NCBI RefSeq assembly: GCF_052045245.1
Contig: NZ_JBQEON010000006.1
Coordinates: 62,001 to 126,000 of the forward strand
DNA from: Burkholderia sp052045245
Lineage (GTDB): Bacteria > Pseudomonadota > Gammaproteobacteria > Burkholderiales > Burkholderiaceae
Direction: 5' to 3'
Length of the DNA: 64,000 nt
The notes beneath the pieces are model-generated. The model did no database searches, was not told the origin of the DNA, and saw nothing but the letters and a program-made list of their open reading frames with translations. Of this stretch, positions 26,404 through 36,170 are shown piece after piece; the stretch's first letter is position 1, and each line of letters starts with the position of its first letter. The translations under genes were made by a program, and so were the position numbers.

Positions 26404-28824
26404 TTACTCGCCGTAGAAAGTCTGCGCCCCCGCGAAGTTGTCGAACTTCGTGTATTGCCCCAGGAACGTGAGCCGAACGGGACCGATCGGGCCGTTACGC
26501 TGCTTGCCGATGATGATCTCGGCCGTTCCCTTGTCCGGGCTGTCGGGATTGTAAACCTCGTCTCGATAAATGAACAGGATCACGTCCGCGTCCTGTTCGA
26601 TTGCGCCCGATTCGCGCAAATCGGACATCACCGGACGCTTGTTCGGACGCTGCTCGAGACCGCGGTTCAGCTGCGACAGCGCGATCACCGGCACGTCCAG
26701 CTCCTTCGCCAGACTCTTCAGCGATCGCGAGATTTCCGAGATTTCGGTCGCGCGGTTCTCGCCCTGCGACGAACCCGACATCAGCTGCAGGTAGTCGACG
26801 ATGATCAGGCCGAGCTTGCCGCACTGGCGCGCCAGCCGCCGTGCGCGCGAGCGCAATTCCATCGGGTTCAGGCCGCCCGTCTCGTCGATGAAGAGCTGCG
26901 CCTCGCTCATCTTCTGCACCGCGTGCGTCAGCTTCGGCCAGTCCTCGTCCGTCAGGCGGCCCGTGCGCATCCGGTGCTGGTCGAGCCGGCCGATCGAGCC
27001 GAGCATACGCATCACGAGCTGGGTGCCCGGCATTTCCATCGAGAACACCGCCACCGGCAGCCCGTACTCGACCGCGACGTATTCGCCGATGTTCATCGAG
27101 AACGCCGTATTGTGGGTGACGACATAGTCGTCGGTCACGTACAGGCGCGACGGATGCGAGACCGAGATGCATTGCGTGGCCGTGTGGCGCGACGGCTCGA
27201 TGCCCGTGATCACCGGCATCTTGCGGCGCGTCCGGCCCGTCGTCAGCCGCTCGCGCTTGCCTTCGAACAGGAACAGGCTCTGAGGGTCCGGGTGGCTGAT
27301 CGTACACACGTAGGCCGTCACTCCGGCAACGCGCTGGCCGTGCGACGTGAAGCTGGTCGCCTTTTCGGAAATTTGGCACCAGGCGCCGAGCGAGCGCGCC
27401 AGTTCCTGGACGTCGCGCGCAAGCTGAGGGCTGGCCGTCGAGTAACGCACCGTGCCCCACGATTCGACCCAGCCGTCGGTGTCGAGCAGCCCGCGCAACA
27501 GGTCGAGCCGGGCATCCTTGCCCGCATCGAGATAGACGCGCGGAATGAACTTGTCGTAGCGCGTGCATCCCCAGATGCCAAGCATCTCGAGCGCCGCCTT
27601 CAGTGGATTGACCGCCGGCCGGGGCGCGAACCCGGACGGACGGCGCTTGATTCGCCAGTCGTACTGCCCCGCATGTTCGAGTTCGAGCGGCGCGTCGACC
27701 CGCGCGCGCATCCGCTCCAGCGTCTCCTCGGCCTTGACGCTGAAGCGCACCGCCGTGCCACCGAGTGAGCCGTCGCCGAGCAGTGCGCCAAGGACCCACG
27801 GATCGACAGGAAGCGCATCCGCATGGCCGAAGTCACCGCTCGTCATGTCGATCCATAAACGGTTCCGGTAGCGCTCGCGCGTCAGTAGCGTGCGAATTTC
27901 CGCCGTACTCAGGATGCGCGGCTTCTTCCATTCCCGATAATTGACGCACCACAAATGCTCGTCACAGGCCTCGGCTGAACGGCCGTCCGAGAAGCGGACG
28001 CGGAAAACCTGCCGCTCGCCCTGCGGGTAGATACCGGTCACGGTCGACGGCGCGCCGTCGACTGACGCCAGCACATCGCCGACCGCCAGCTCCCCCATCC
28101 GCTTCCAGCCGCCCAGTGTCTTGACACGCGCGTCGAGCGGCTGCGCCTTACCCATCGACGGGCGCCCTGCGACGATGATCAGTTCGCCACCGTGCATCCC
28201 GGAGGTCATCCGGTCGAGGTCGACGAAGCCCGTCGGCGTGCCCGTGACGTCGCTCGGGTTCGCGGTGTGGTACAGCGTGTCGATGCGCTCGACGACCTGC
28301 GTGAGCAGCGGACCGATCTCGAGGAAGCCCTGGTTGCCGCGCGCGCCCTCTTCGGCGATCGAGAACACCTTCGACTCGGCCTCGTCGAGCAGCTGGCGGA
28401 CTTCCTTGCCCTGCGGATTGAACGCGTCGGCGGAGATTTCATCGGCGACCGACACGAGCCGGCGCAGCACCGCACGGTCGCGGACGATTTCCGCATAGCG
28501 GCGGATGTTCGCGGCGCTCGGCGTGTTCTGCGCGAGGGCGTTCAGGTACGCGAGCCCGCCGACGTCGTCGGCCTTGCCGGACGTGGTCAGCGCTTCGTAC
28601 ACGGTCACGACGTCGGCCGGGCGCGTCGACGCGATCAGGCGGCCGATGTGCTCGTAGATGATCCGGTGGTCGTAGCGGTAGAAATCGCCCTGAGACAGGA
28701 AGTCGGCAATCCGGTCCCAGGCCGCGTTGTCGAGCAGCAGGCCGCCGAGCACCGACTGCTCGGCTTCGACCGAGTGCGGAGGGACTTTCAGCGATTCGAT
28801 TTGGGGATCTTGCGGCGCGTTCAT
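26404..28824 (-). CDS. dnaB: Replicative DNA helicase DnaB containing an intein
   Basis: 806 codons in one open frame: N-extein 1-226, intein 227-572, C-extein 573-806. Splicing would leave 460 residues, the normal DnaB length. The N-terminal domain (1-120) binds primase; the RecA-like domain begins near 190 with GTPTGFVDLDRMTSGMHGG and Walker A GRPSMGK, cut by the intein, resumed as TAFSMNIG. Walker B LIIVDYLQLMSG and the arginine/glutamine motifs of the C-terminal part are intact. DnaB is the hexameric helicase at the replication fork, so splicing should be essential. Start ATG follows a purine-rich region; it lies downstream of rplI. Confidence 0.98.
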   Translation of the reverse strand: MNAPQDPQIESLKVPPHSVEAEQSVLGGLLLDNAAWDRIADFLSQGDFYRYDHRIIYEHIGRLIASTRPADVVTVYEALTTSGKADDVGGLAYLNALAQNTPSAANIRRYAEIVRDRAVLRRLVSVADEISADAFNPQGKEVRQLLDEAESKVFSIAEEGARGNQGFLEIGPLLTQVVERIDTLYHTANPSDVTGTPTGFVDLDRMTSGMHGGELIIVAGRPSMGKAQPLDARVKTLGGWKRMGELAVGDVLASVDGAPSTVTGIYPQGERQVFRVRFSDGRSAEACDEHLWCVNYREWKKPRILSTAEIRTLLTRERYRNRLWIDMTSGDFGHADALPVDPWVLGALLGDGSLGGTAVRFSVKAEETLERMRARVDAPLELEHAGQYDWRIKRRPSGFAPRPAVNPLKAALEMLGIWGCTRYDKFIPRVYLDAGKDARLDLLRGLLDTDGWVESWGTVRYSTASPQLARDVQELARSLGAWCQISEKATSFTSHGQRVAGVTAYVCTISHPDPQSLFLFEGKRERLTTGRTRRKMPVITGIEPSRHTATQCISVSHPSRLYVTDDYVVTHNTAFSMNIGEYVAVEYGLPVAVFSMEMPGTQLVMRMLGSIGRLDQHRMRTGRLTDEDWPKLTHAVQKMSEAQLFIDETGGLNPMELRSRARRLARQCGKLGLIIVDYLQLMSGSSQGENRATEISEISRSLKSLAKELDVPVIALSQLNRGLEQRPNKRPVMSDLRESGAIEQDADVILFIYRDEVYNPDSPDKGTAEIIIGKQRNGPIGPVRLTFLGQYTKFDNFAGAQTFYGE
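27109..28146 (-). mobile_element. Class 3 intein with LAGLIDADG homing endonuclease in DnaB
   Basis: 346 residues from Ala (codon GCG, 28146-28144) to Asn (27111-27109), inserted between Lys and Thr of the Walker A motif. The first residue is Ala, so the usual Cys1/Ser1 is missing. Class 3 signature is complete: Trp66 in block B (ACDEHLWCV), Cys326 in block F (QCISVSHP) and Thr344 in block G (VVTHN, then Thr as +1). A LAGLIDADG endonuclease lies between: VLGALLGDGS (118-127) and LLRGLLDTDG (216-225), both keeping the catalytic-type Asp. Class 3 inteins use the block F Cys as first nucleophile. It can home into intein-less dnaB alleles if the endonuclease is active. Confidence 0.96.
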
Positions 28825-28891
28825 GGGTTGGGATTATCGCGAATAACCTACGACGACGCCAGAGAAAGGCCGTCGCCGGCGAGCAGGCAAT

Positions 28892-28926
28892 AAAAAAGGC
28901 AGGCCCCGGTTGCCCGGGCGCCTGCC
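28892..28926 (-). terminator. Rho-independent terminator of the rpsF-priB-rpsR-rplI operon
   Basis: Minus strand: GGCAGGCGCCCGGGCA, then ACCGGGGCCTGCC and TTTTTTATTG. The outer GGCAGG/CCTGCC and inner CCCGG/CCGGG parts pair with a small bulge, and six T follow. It sits between the rplI stop codon and the dnaB start. Confidence 0.9.
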
Positions 28927-28968
28927 CTTGTCCGGACGGCGGAAGCCGCCCGGAAAGCTTGCGTACGC

Positions 28969-29421
28969 TTACGCGTGGTCGCCGATCACGTTGATCGTGA
29001 CGTCGACGACGACGTCCGTGTGCAGCGCGACCTGGACGACGTGCTCGCCGATCATCTTCAGCGGGCCTTCCGGCATGCGAACTTGCAGCTTCTCGACTTC
29101 GTAGCCTGCCTTCTTCAGCAGGTCCGCGACGTCGCCGTTCGTGACCGAGCCGAACAGACGGCCGTCAACGCCCGACTTCTGCGTGATTTCGAACGACTGG
29201 CCGTTCAGCTTCTCGCCGACTGCCTGCGATGCTGCCAGCTTTTCAGCGGCGATCTTTTCGAGTTCAGCACGGCGAACTTCGAATTCGGCGATCGCTTCCT
29301 TCGTTGCACGGCGAGCCTTGCGGTTCGGGATCAGGAAGTTGCGAGCGTAACCGTCCTTGACCTTGACGATATCGCCGAGGTTGCCCAGATTGGCGACTTT
29401 TTCCAACAGAATGATTTGCAT
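28969..29421 (-). CDS. rplI: 50S ribosomal protein L9
   Basis: 150 residues. MQIILLEKVANLGNLGDIVK and VKDGYARNFLIPNRKA are the N-terminal rRNA-binding domain; a long helix (40-75) connects to the C-terminal domain with LFGSVTNGDVADLLKKAGYE. Typical length 147-150. It is the last gene of rpsF-priB-rpsR-rplI, 27 bp after rpsR, and is followed by a terminator. Confidence 0.99.
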   Translation of the reverse strand: MQIILLEKVANLGNLGDIVKVKDGYARNFLIPNRKARRATKEAIAEFEVRRAELEKIAAEKLAASQAVGEKLNGQSFEITQKSGVDGRLFGSVTNGDVADLLKKAGYEVEKLQVRMPEGPLKMIGEHVVQVALHTDVVVDVTINVIGDHA

Positions 29422-29448
29422 TCGAATTCTCCTTATTGCGTCGCCTGA

Positions 29449-29724
29449 TTACGCCTTGTGCTGATCGGTGTACGGCAGCAGCGCGAGGAAACGCGCACGC
29501 TTGATGGCCGTATCCAGCTGACGCTGATAGTGCGCCTTCGTACCCGTCAGACGAGCCGGCGTGATCTTGCCGTTTTCGCCGATGAAGTCCTTCAGCGTTT
29601 CCGTGTCCTTGTAGTCGATCTGCTCGACGCCGGCAGCCGTGAAACGGCAGAACTTCTTGCGCTTGAAGAGCGGGTTTTGTTGCTGACGACGCTTGTCGAA
29701 TTTCTTACCAGTCGGGCGGGGCAT
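29449..29724 (-). CDS. rpsR: 30S ribosomal protein S18
   Basis: 91 residues from the ATG at 29724 ([20 protein letters not shown]). [38 protein letters not shown] and [18 protein letters not shown] ending are diagnostic of S18, which binds S6 in the small subunit platform. An upstream in-frame extension overlaps priB and lacks S18 sequence. Only 4 bp separate it from the priB stop codon. Confidence 0.99.
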
Positions 29725-29728
29725 GATT

Positions 29729-30028
29729 TCAGTCCTTTCCAATGTCCTGCAATGCTGTGATGTGAAACACCAAGGTTCTCGCGTTGCGGCTTTTCTTTGC
29801 CAGGAAGCCCGTGAACAGCGTTTCGACGCCCATTTCACGACTTTCCAGCTTGCCGCTCGCCTCACCGGCCGCCACCGCGTCGATCGTCATCTCGACCTGA
29901 CGGGGAATGCCTGCTTCGACGACTTCCGTGCGGTGATGCAATGTGGCGCTTGCGATCGGAACACCCGCCGGCGTATATCGCACCGGTGCGCGTTCGACGA
30001 CGCTCGCCGTCAATTGCAATCTGTTCAC
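29729..30028 (-). CDS. priB: Primosomal replication protein N (PriB)
   Basis: 99 residues, an OB-fold single-strand DNA-binding protein: [40 protein letters not shown], and [20 protein letters not shown]. PriB helps PriA and DnaT reload DnaB at stalled forks. Its place between rpsF and rpsR is the classical arrangement, which supports the call over a generic SSB. 40 bp after rpsF. Confidence 0.96.
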
Positions 30029-30068
30029 GTGAGTGCCGCGCTCCTTGATGGCTTAATACGTGACGAAC

Positions 30069-30443
30069 TTAAGCCTGCGCTTCGGTCGGCTGAGCTGCAG
30101 CCGCCTTCTTGGCTTCTTCGCGCTGAACTTCCTTCATCATCGGCGACGGGCCGGTCTCGGCCTTCTTCATCTTGACGATGAGGTGACGCAGCACGGCGTC
30201 GTTGAACTTGAACGCGTGTTCGAGTTCGTCGAGCGTCGTCTGGTCGCACTCGATGTTCATGCAGACGTAGTGAGCCTTCGCGAGTTTCTCGATCATGTAG
30301 GCCAGCTGGCGACGGCCCCAGTCTTCGACACGGTGGACCTGGCCGCCGTGCGTCGTGATCGTGGTCTTGTAACGCTCGATCATCGCGGGCACTTGCTCGC
30401 TCTGATCGGGGTGCACGATGAATACGATTTCGTAATGACGCAT
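30069..30443 (-). CDS. rpsF: 30S ribosomal protein S6
   Basis: 124 residues from ATG 30443 (MRHYEIVFIVHPDQSEQVPA). GGQVHRVEDWGRRQLAYMI and IECDQTTLDELEHAFKFNDA belong to the S6 fold; the C-terminal Ala/Glu/Lys tail (100-124) is typical. A slightly longer frame from 30470 has no family support. First gene of the operon, with its own sigma-70 promoter. Confidence 0.99.
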   Translation of the reverse strand: MRHYEIVFIVHPDQSEQVPAMIERYKTTITTHGGQVHRVEDWGRRQLAYMIEKLAKAHYVCMNIECDQTTLDELEHAFKFNDAVLRHLIVKMKKAETGPSPMMKEVQREEAKKAAAAQPTEAQA

Positions 30444-30509
30444 TACACACTCCTTGTGGATTGAAGCCACCCGGGCGTCTGAACCGGTGTGGCAAGTGAG
30501 AAGCCGAAG

Positions 30510-30538
30510 ATTCTAACCCGGATACAGGGTGCATGCAA
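30510..30538 (-). promoter_or_regulatory. Sigma-70 promoter of the rpsF operon
   Basis: Minus strand TTGCAT (30538-30533), 17-bp spacer, TAGAAT (30515-30510). Both boxes match five or four of six consensus bases with ideal spacing. The start codon is 67 bp away. Confidence 0.75.
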
Positions 30539-30686
30539 CACCGATCGACAGTTTTCGACCGGATTCGGCCATGTTTTCAACGACTTGACGGGTGCCGCCG
30601 GCTGACACCCGCCCCCCGCACGCCCGGCCAGAATCGGGGACGGAGCGCGATGCGCGCAGCGCAGCGCCGACGCGGCCGGTCCGGCG

Positions 30687-31601
30687 TCATTCGCTGCGCG
30701 CCCCGCCAAGCCGCGCGTCGAGCGCGGTCCGGAACGCGGCAAGCGCCGACGGCTCCGCGTCGGTCACGGCCCACCACGTCATTCCGGCCGCATCCCAGCG
30801 GTCGAGCGCGTAGCCCTGCGACACGGTCGCGTACGGCGCGGCCGCCCGCCCTTCTCCTGCCGGCCGCACGTACACGTCGATCACGTGCTGCCGGTAGCGG
30901 TAGACGAGCACCGCGACGCGACGCCGCCCGACGTAGTCGAGGCGACCGCCCGCAAGCGGGAAGCCGCTCGCCGACAGGTCCTCGACCGGCGGCGCATAGT
31001 CGAGCCGGCCGTTGAACCATGGCTTGACCGTATGCCGGTCGGTCGAAATCACGTCGATGTCGCGCGCGGACAGGCCGGCCCGCACATGGCTCGCGACCAG
31101 TTCGTCGACCGTCTGGCCGGTTTCCGCGTGGCGGGCGGACAACGCCATGCCGGCCGTCGCGGCGAGCGCGACCACCAGCGCCACGCCCCAACCGAGCCCC
31201 GGCAGCGCCGTGACGCGCGGCCCCGGCCCGGCAGGGCCCGGACGCGCCGATACACCGCGCCCGGCCGGCCACGGGAACCAGCGGCGACCGTTGGGTCGAG
31301 GCCGCGGCCGAGCCGCTGCGCCGTCCGGCTCCGGTTCCGGTTCCGCGCGGGCGGCCCCGTGCTCCCGGCCCGTCTCGCCGCCTGCCGCCGGCAGCCCCGC
31401 GAGGATGCTCGCGCGCAGCGCATCCGGCGCGCGGTGATAGTCGGCCTGCCGCACGGCCCGCCCCAGCGCGACGATCCGCTCGCGTTCGCGACGGCACGCA
31501 TCGCACCCTTCGACATGCCGCTGGACGCGCAACGCATCGGGCGCCGACAGCTCGCGGTCGACGTCCGCGTCCAGCAATGCGCGCGCTTCGTTACAGTCCA
31601 T
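30687..31601 (-). CDS. Zinc-binding anti-sigma factor
   Basis: 304 residues from ATG 31601. The N-terminus MDCNEARALLDADVDRELSA and HVEGCDACRRE (His-x3-Cys-x2-Cys at about 29-36) is a ZAS/zf-HC2 anti-sigma domain. A long Pro/Arg/Gly linker (80-125) leads to one membrane helix (LGWGVALVVALAATAGMALS) and a periplasmic domain of about 150 residues with HVIDVYVRPAGEG and the MTWWAVTD segment. It likely holds the ECF sigma factor encoded just upstream at the membrane and releases it on an unknown signal. Its start overlaps the sigma gene by 11 bp. Confidence 0.88.
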   Translation of the reverse strand: MDCNEARALLDADVDRELSAPDALRVQRHVEGCDACRRERERIVALGRAVRQADYHRAPDALRASILAGLPAAGGETGREHGAARAEPEPEPDGAAARPRPRPNGRRWFPWPAGRGVSARPGPAGPGPRVTALPGLGWGVALVVALAATAGMALSARHAETGQTVDELVASHVRAGLSARDIDVISTDRHTVKPWFNGRLDYAPPVEDLSASGFPLAGGRLDYVGRRRVAVLVYRYRQHVIDVYVRPAGEGRAAAPYATVSQGYALDRWDAAGMTWWAVTDAEPSALAAFRTALDARLGGARSE

Positions 31602-32232
31602 CGATCGCCTCCGATGCGGTTCCGCCCGTCGACGCACGCCCAGCGGCCGTCCCGGACGCAGGCGCCGGCGTGTCCCCCAGCAGCGCGGCCAGCCGGCGCC
31701 GCCCGCGCGCAAGCCGCGACATCACGGTGCCGACCGGCACGTCGGCGATCGCCGCGATCTCGCGGTAGCTCAAATCCTCCATTTCGCGCAACACCAGCAC
31801 CTCGCGATATTCGGACGGCAGCTTCGCAAGCGCCGCATTCACCCGCCGCACGTTCTCGCCGCGCAGCAGGTGCGCCAGCGGATCCTCCGTCGCCGGCTGC
31901 CAGTCGTCGGGCACCTCGGTGTCGTCGAGCGTGTCGGGCAGCGCGACCTCGTGCGCGTGGGTGCGACGGCGCCACTCGGTGTACCAGGTGTGGCGCACGA
32001 TCGTCAGGAGCCATGGCCGCGCGTTGTCGCCGCGACACGAGTCGACGAAGCGCAGCGCGCGCATGCACGCGTCCTGGACCACGTCGTCCGCGTCGCCGGC
32101 ATTGCCGCTCAGCCAGCGCGCCAGGTTGTACGCGGCGTCGAGATGCGGCAGCACCAGCGCGCGAAACCGCTCGCCGCGCGCGCGCGCGTCGTCCCCAGCC
32201 CGCTCGTCGATCGCCTGTCCGGCTTGCCCCAC
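31591..32232 (-). CDS. ECF-family RNA polymerase sigma factor
   Basis: 213 residues from GTG 32232, with AGGGAGG four bases before. Sigma region 2: RWLSGNAGDADDVVQDACMR followed by ALRFVDSCRGDNARPWLLTI; region 4: ALAKLPSEYREVLVLREMED and LSYREIAAIADVPVGTVMSR. These are standard ECF signatures. The C-terminal 25 residues are Ala/Gly-rich. An ATG one base away (32233) is in another frame and a far longer in-frame extension is Arg-rich, so GTG is favoured. The gene ends inside the start of the anti-sigma gene. Confidence 0.92.
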   Translation of the reverse strand: MGQAGQAIDERAGDDARARGERFRALVLPHLDAAYNLARWLSGNAGDADDVVQDACMRALRFVDSCRGDNARPWLLTIVRHTWYTEWRRRTHAHEVALPDTLDDTEVPDDWQPATEDPLAHLLRGENVRRVNAALAKLPSEYREVLVLREMEDLSYREIAAIADVPVGTVMSRLARGRRRLAALLGDTPAPASGTAAGRASTGGTASEAIDGL

Positions 32233-32390
32233 ATGGCCTCCCTGGTCCCGGCGGCCGAAGCCGCGCCCGTCTCGCGTGCGATGTCGCGTCCGATCTCGCG
32301 CACGGCGCCCGGACAGACCGGCAGCGTGCACACTCGATGACCTTACCGCCGCTGCGTCGAGTTTATTCCCGCTTACCGCCGATGAAACGC

Positions 32391-32414
32391 AAAAAAGCCG
32401 GGACGTGCCGCGGC
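32391..32414 (-). terminator. Weak terminator after the LysR gene
   Basis: Minus strand GCCG, a 10-base loop and CGGC are followed by six T. The stem is short, so the call rests mainly on the T run directly downstream of the LysR stop codon. Confidence 0.45.
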
Positions 32415-32416
32415 CG

Positions 32417-33328
32417 TTACGGCGTGCTGCTCCAGTAGCCGGGGCGCGCATACGCTTCGCGCAGGTAATCGATGAAGTAGCGCACGCGCGCGGGCACGTA
32501 GCGCTGCTGCGGATAGACCGCGAGGATGTCGTAGTCGGGCAGCGCGTAGTCGTCGAGCACGGTCTCGAGTTCGCCGGTTTCGAGCTGCGCGGCGATTTCC
32601 CAGGTCGAGCGCCAGCCGAGCCCGAGGCTCTCGGCCACCCAGCGATGCAGCAGTTCGCCGTCGTTGCAGTCGAGATTGCCGGCCACGCGCATCGTCACGA
32701 TCTTGCCGTGGCGCTGGAAATACCAGCCGCGATTCTGGCCGCCCTGCAGATTGAACGCGAGACAGTTGTGCCTGAGCAGATCGTCGAGCGACTTCGGCCG
32801 GCCGTGCTTGCGGAAATAGTCGGGGGTGCCGCACACGACGCGCCGGTTCGACGCGAGCTTCACCGCGACGAAGTTCGGATCGACCGAGCCGCCGATCCGG
32901 ATCGACAGATCGTAGCCTTCGCGCACGAGATCGACGACGCGGTCGGTCAGGTTGAACGACAGCTGCATTTCCGGCTTGCCGACGAGAAAACCGGGCGCGT
33001 GCGGCGCGACGTGCTTGCGGCCGAACGCGGCCGGCGCGGACACGATCAGGTGCCCGCTGACCGCGCGCCGCCCGGCGGCCAGCTCGTTCTCGGCCTGGCC
33101 CCATTCGGACAGCAGCCCGCGGCAACGCTCGAGGAACGCGGCACCCTCCTCGCTGACCACCAGCCGCCGCGTCGAGCGGTACATCAGCTTCACGCCGAGG
33201 CGCTTCTCGAGCGCGTCGATGCGCCGCCCGAGCACCACCGGCGACACGCCCTCCTCGAGCGCCGCCGCCGCGAGGCTGCCCGCGTCCGCGACCCGCACGA
33301 ACGTCTCGATCTGCTTGAAACGATCCAT
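32417..33328 (-). CDS. LysR-family regulator of the glyoxylate (gcl-hyi-glxR) operon
   Basis: 303 residues from ATG 33328 (MDRFKQIETFVRVADAGSLA). The helix-turn-helix (1-60: AAALEEGVSPVVLGRRIDAL) and the periplasmic-binding-like effector domain (90-295) are standard. Position 36 onward FGRKHVAPHAPGFL and the YDLSIRIGGSVDPNF segment resemble the CrgA/DsdC-like branch of LysR. It is divergent from gcl, which is the usual place of a LysR target; a palindromic site lies between. The inducer (glyoxylate or a related acid) is inferred. Confidence 0.88.
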   Translation of the reverse strand: MDRFKQIETFVRVADAGSLAAAALEEGVSPVVLGRRIDALEKRLGVKLMYRSTRRLVVSEEGAAFLERCRGLLSEWGQAENELAAGRRAVSGHLIVSAPAAFGRKHVAPHAPGFLVGKPEMQLSFNLTDRVVDLVREGYDLSIRIGGSVDPNFVAVKLASNRRVVCGTPDYFRKHGRPKSLDDLLRHNCLAFNLQGGQNRGWYFQRHGKIVTMRVAGNLDCNDGELLHRWVAESLGLGWRSTWEIAAQLETGELETVLDDYALPDYDILAVYPQQRYVPARVRYFIDYLREAYARPGYWSSTP

Positions 33329-33391
33329 CTTCTGTCTCCGTCCCGGCTTCGGCACCGGCGGGCAGCCCCGTCCGGCCGTCATTCCATACTT

Positions 33392-33406
33392 TTAGTTTCG
33401 AAATAA
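33392..33406. promoter_or_regulatory. Candidate LysR operator
   Basis: TTAGTTTCGAAATAA is a 15-bp imperfect palindrome centred on TTTCGAAA and contains the T-N11-A pattern of LysR sites. It lies between the LysR gene and gcl, 64 bp from the former and 17 bp before the putative gcl -35. Confidence 0.55.
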
Positions 33407-33422
33407 GCGACTTCGGCTGATC

Positions 33423-33451
33423 TTATCAAACCTTTCCTGCGTCCCTAAAGT
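33423..33451 (+). promoter_or_regulatory. Putative gcl promoter
   Basis: TTATCA (33423-33428), 17 bp, TAAAGT (33446-33451); each matches four of six consensus bases. The weak boxes would fit an activator-dependent promoter with the LysR site just upstream. Confidence 0.5.
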
Positions 33452-33499
33452 GTTCCCAACAGACCGATTCGCAAGATTCAACTATCCAAGGAGACATTC

Positions 33500-35275
<1,776 letters not shown>

Positions 35276-35319
35276 TCCGCACGCCATTTTTTGACTGACC
35301 GACCGAAGAGGCTTAGCTC

Positions 35320-36129
35320 ATGCCGAAGTTTGCTGCAAACCTGACCATGCTGTTCAACGAAGTGCCGTTTCTCGACCGCTTCAAGGCGGCCGCGGACGCG
35401 GGCTTCGACGCCGTCGAGTTCCTGTTCCCGTACCCGTACGCGAAAGAAGCGCTCGCCGAGCGGCTCGAGACGCACCGCCTGCGCCTCGTGCTGCACAACC
35501 TGCCCGCCGGCAACTGGGATCAGGGCGAGCGAGGTATCGCGTGCCTGCCCGATCGCGTCGGCGAATTCCAGGAAGGCGTCGGCCGTGCGATCGAGTATGC
35601 GAAGGCGCTGAAGGTGCCGCAACTGAACTGCCTGGTCGGCATCCCGTCGGCGAGCACGGCGCGCGACAAGACGTTCGTCACGATCGTCGACAACCTGCGC
35701 TTCGCCGCCGACGCACTGAAGCGCGAAGGCATCCGCCTGCTGGTCGAGCCGTGCAACAGCTTCGACATCCCGGGCTTCGCGCTGAACCGCTCGTCCGAAG
35801 GGCTCGACGTAATCCGCGCGGTCGGCTCGGACAACCTGTTCCTGCAGTACGACATCTATCACATGCAGCGCATGGAAGGCGAACTGGCCGCGACGATCGA
35901 ACGCAATCTCGCGTCGATCGGCCACGTCCAGCTCGCGGACAACCCGGGCCGCAACGAGCCGGGCACGGGCGAGATCAACTACGCGTTCCTGTTCGCGCTG
36001 CTCGACCGGCTCGGCTATGCCGGCTACGTCGGCTGCGAATACAAGCCCCGCACCACCACGACGGAAGGGCTCGGCTGGCTGCAACGCGTCGCCGGCTGCG
36101 CGCCGGGCTCGGCGCGTCGCGCCGCCTGA
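35320..36129 (+). CDS. hyi: Hydroxypyruvate isomerase
   Basis: 269 residues, TIM-barrel. MPKFAANLTMLFNEVPFLDR is the standard Hyi N-terminus; LLVEPCNSFDIPGFAL (Glu ligand), YDIYHMQRMEG, HVQLADNPGRNEPGTGEINY and VGCEYKPRTTTTEGLGWL supply the metal ligands and substrate contacts. It interconverts hydroxypyruvate and tartronate semialdehyde. 44 bp after gcl. Confidence 0.96.
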   Translation: MPKFAANLTMLFNEVPFLDRFKAAADAGFDAVEFLFPYPYAKEALAERLETHRLRLVLHNLPAGNWDQGERGIACLPDRVGEFQEGVGRAIEYAKALKVPQLNCLVGIPSASTARDKTFVTIVDNLRFAADALKREGIRLLVEPCNSFDIPGFALNRSSEGLDVIRAVGSDNLFLQYDIYHMQRMEGELAATIERNLASIGHVQLADNPGRNEPGTGEINYAFLFALLDRLGYAGYVGCEYKPRTTTTEGLGWLQRVAGCAPGSARRAA

Positions 36130-36170
36130 GATCCCCCTTTCCGCTTTCGCCCCTACAAGGAGACATTCAC

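Noticed and set aside
27109..28146. Considered as a transposon insertion or pseudogene event in dnaB
   Set aside because: The frame is open throughout, the ends fit an intein to the residue and the class 3 catalytic residues are all present.
32109..32333. Alternative start ATG one base from the ECF sigma GTG start
   Set aside because: The ATG opens an Arg-rich frame without sigma motifs; GTG has the ribosome site and the sigma regions.
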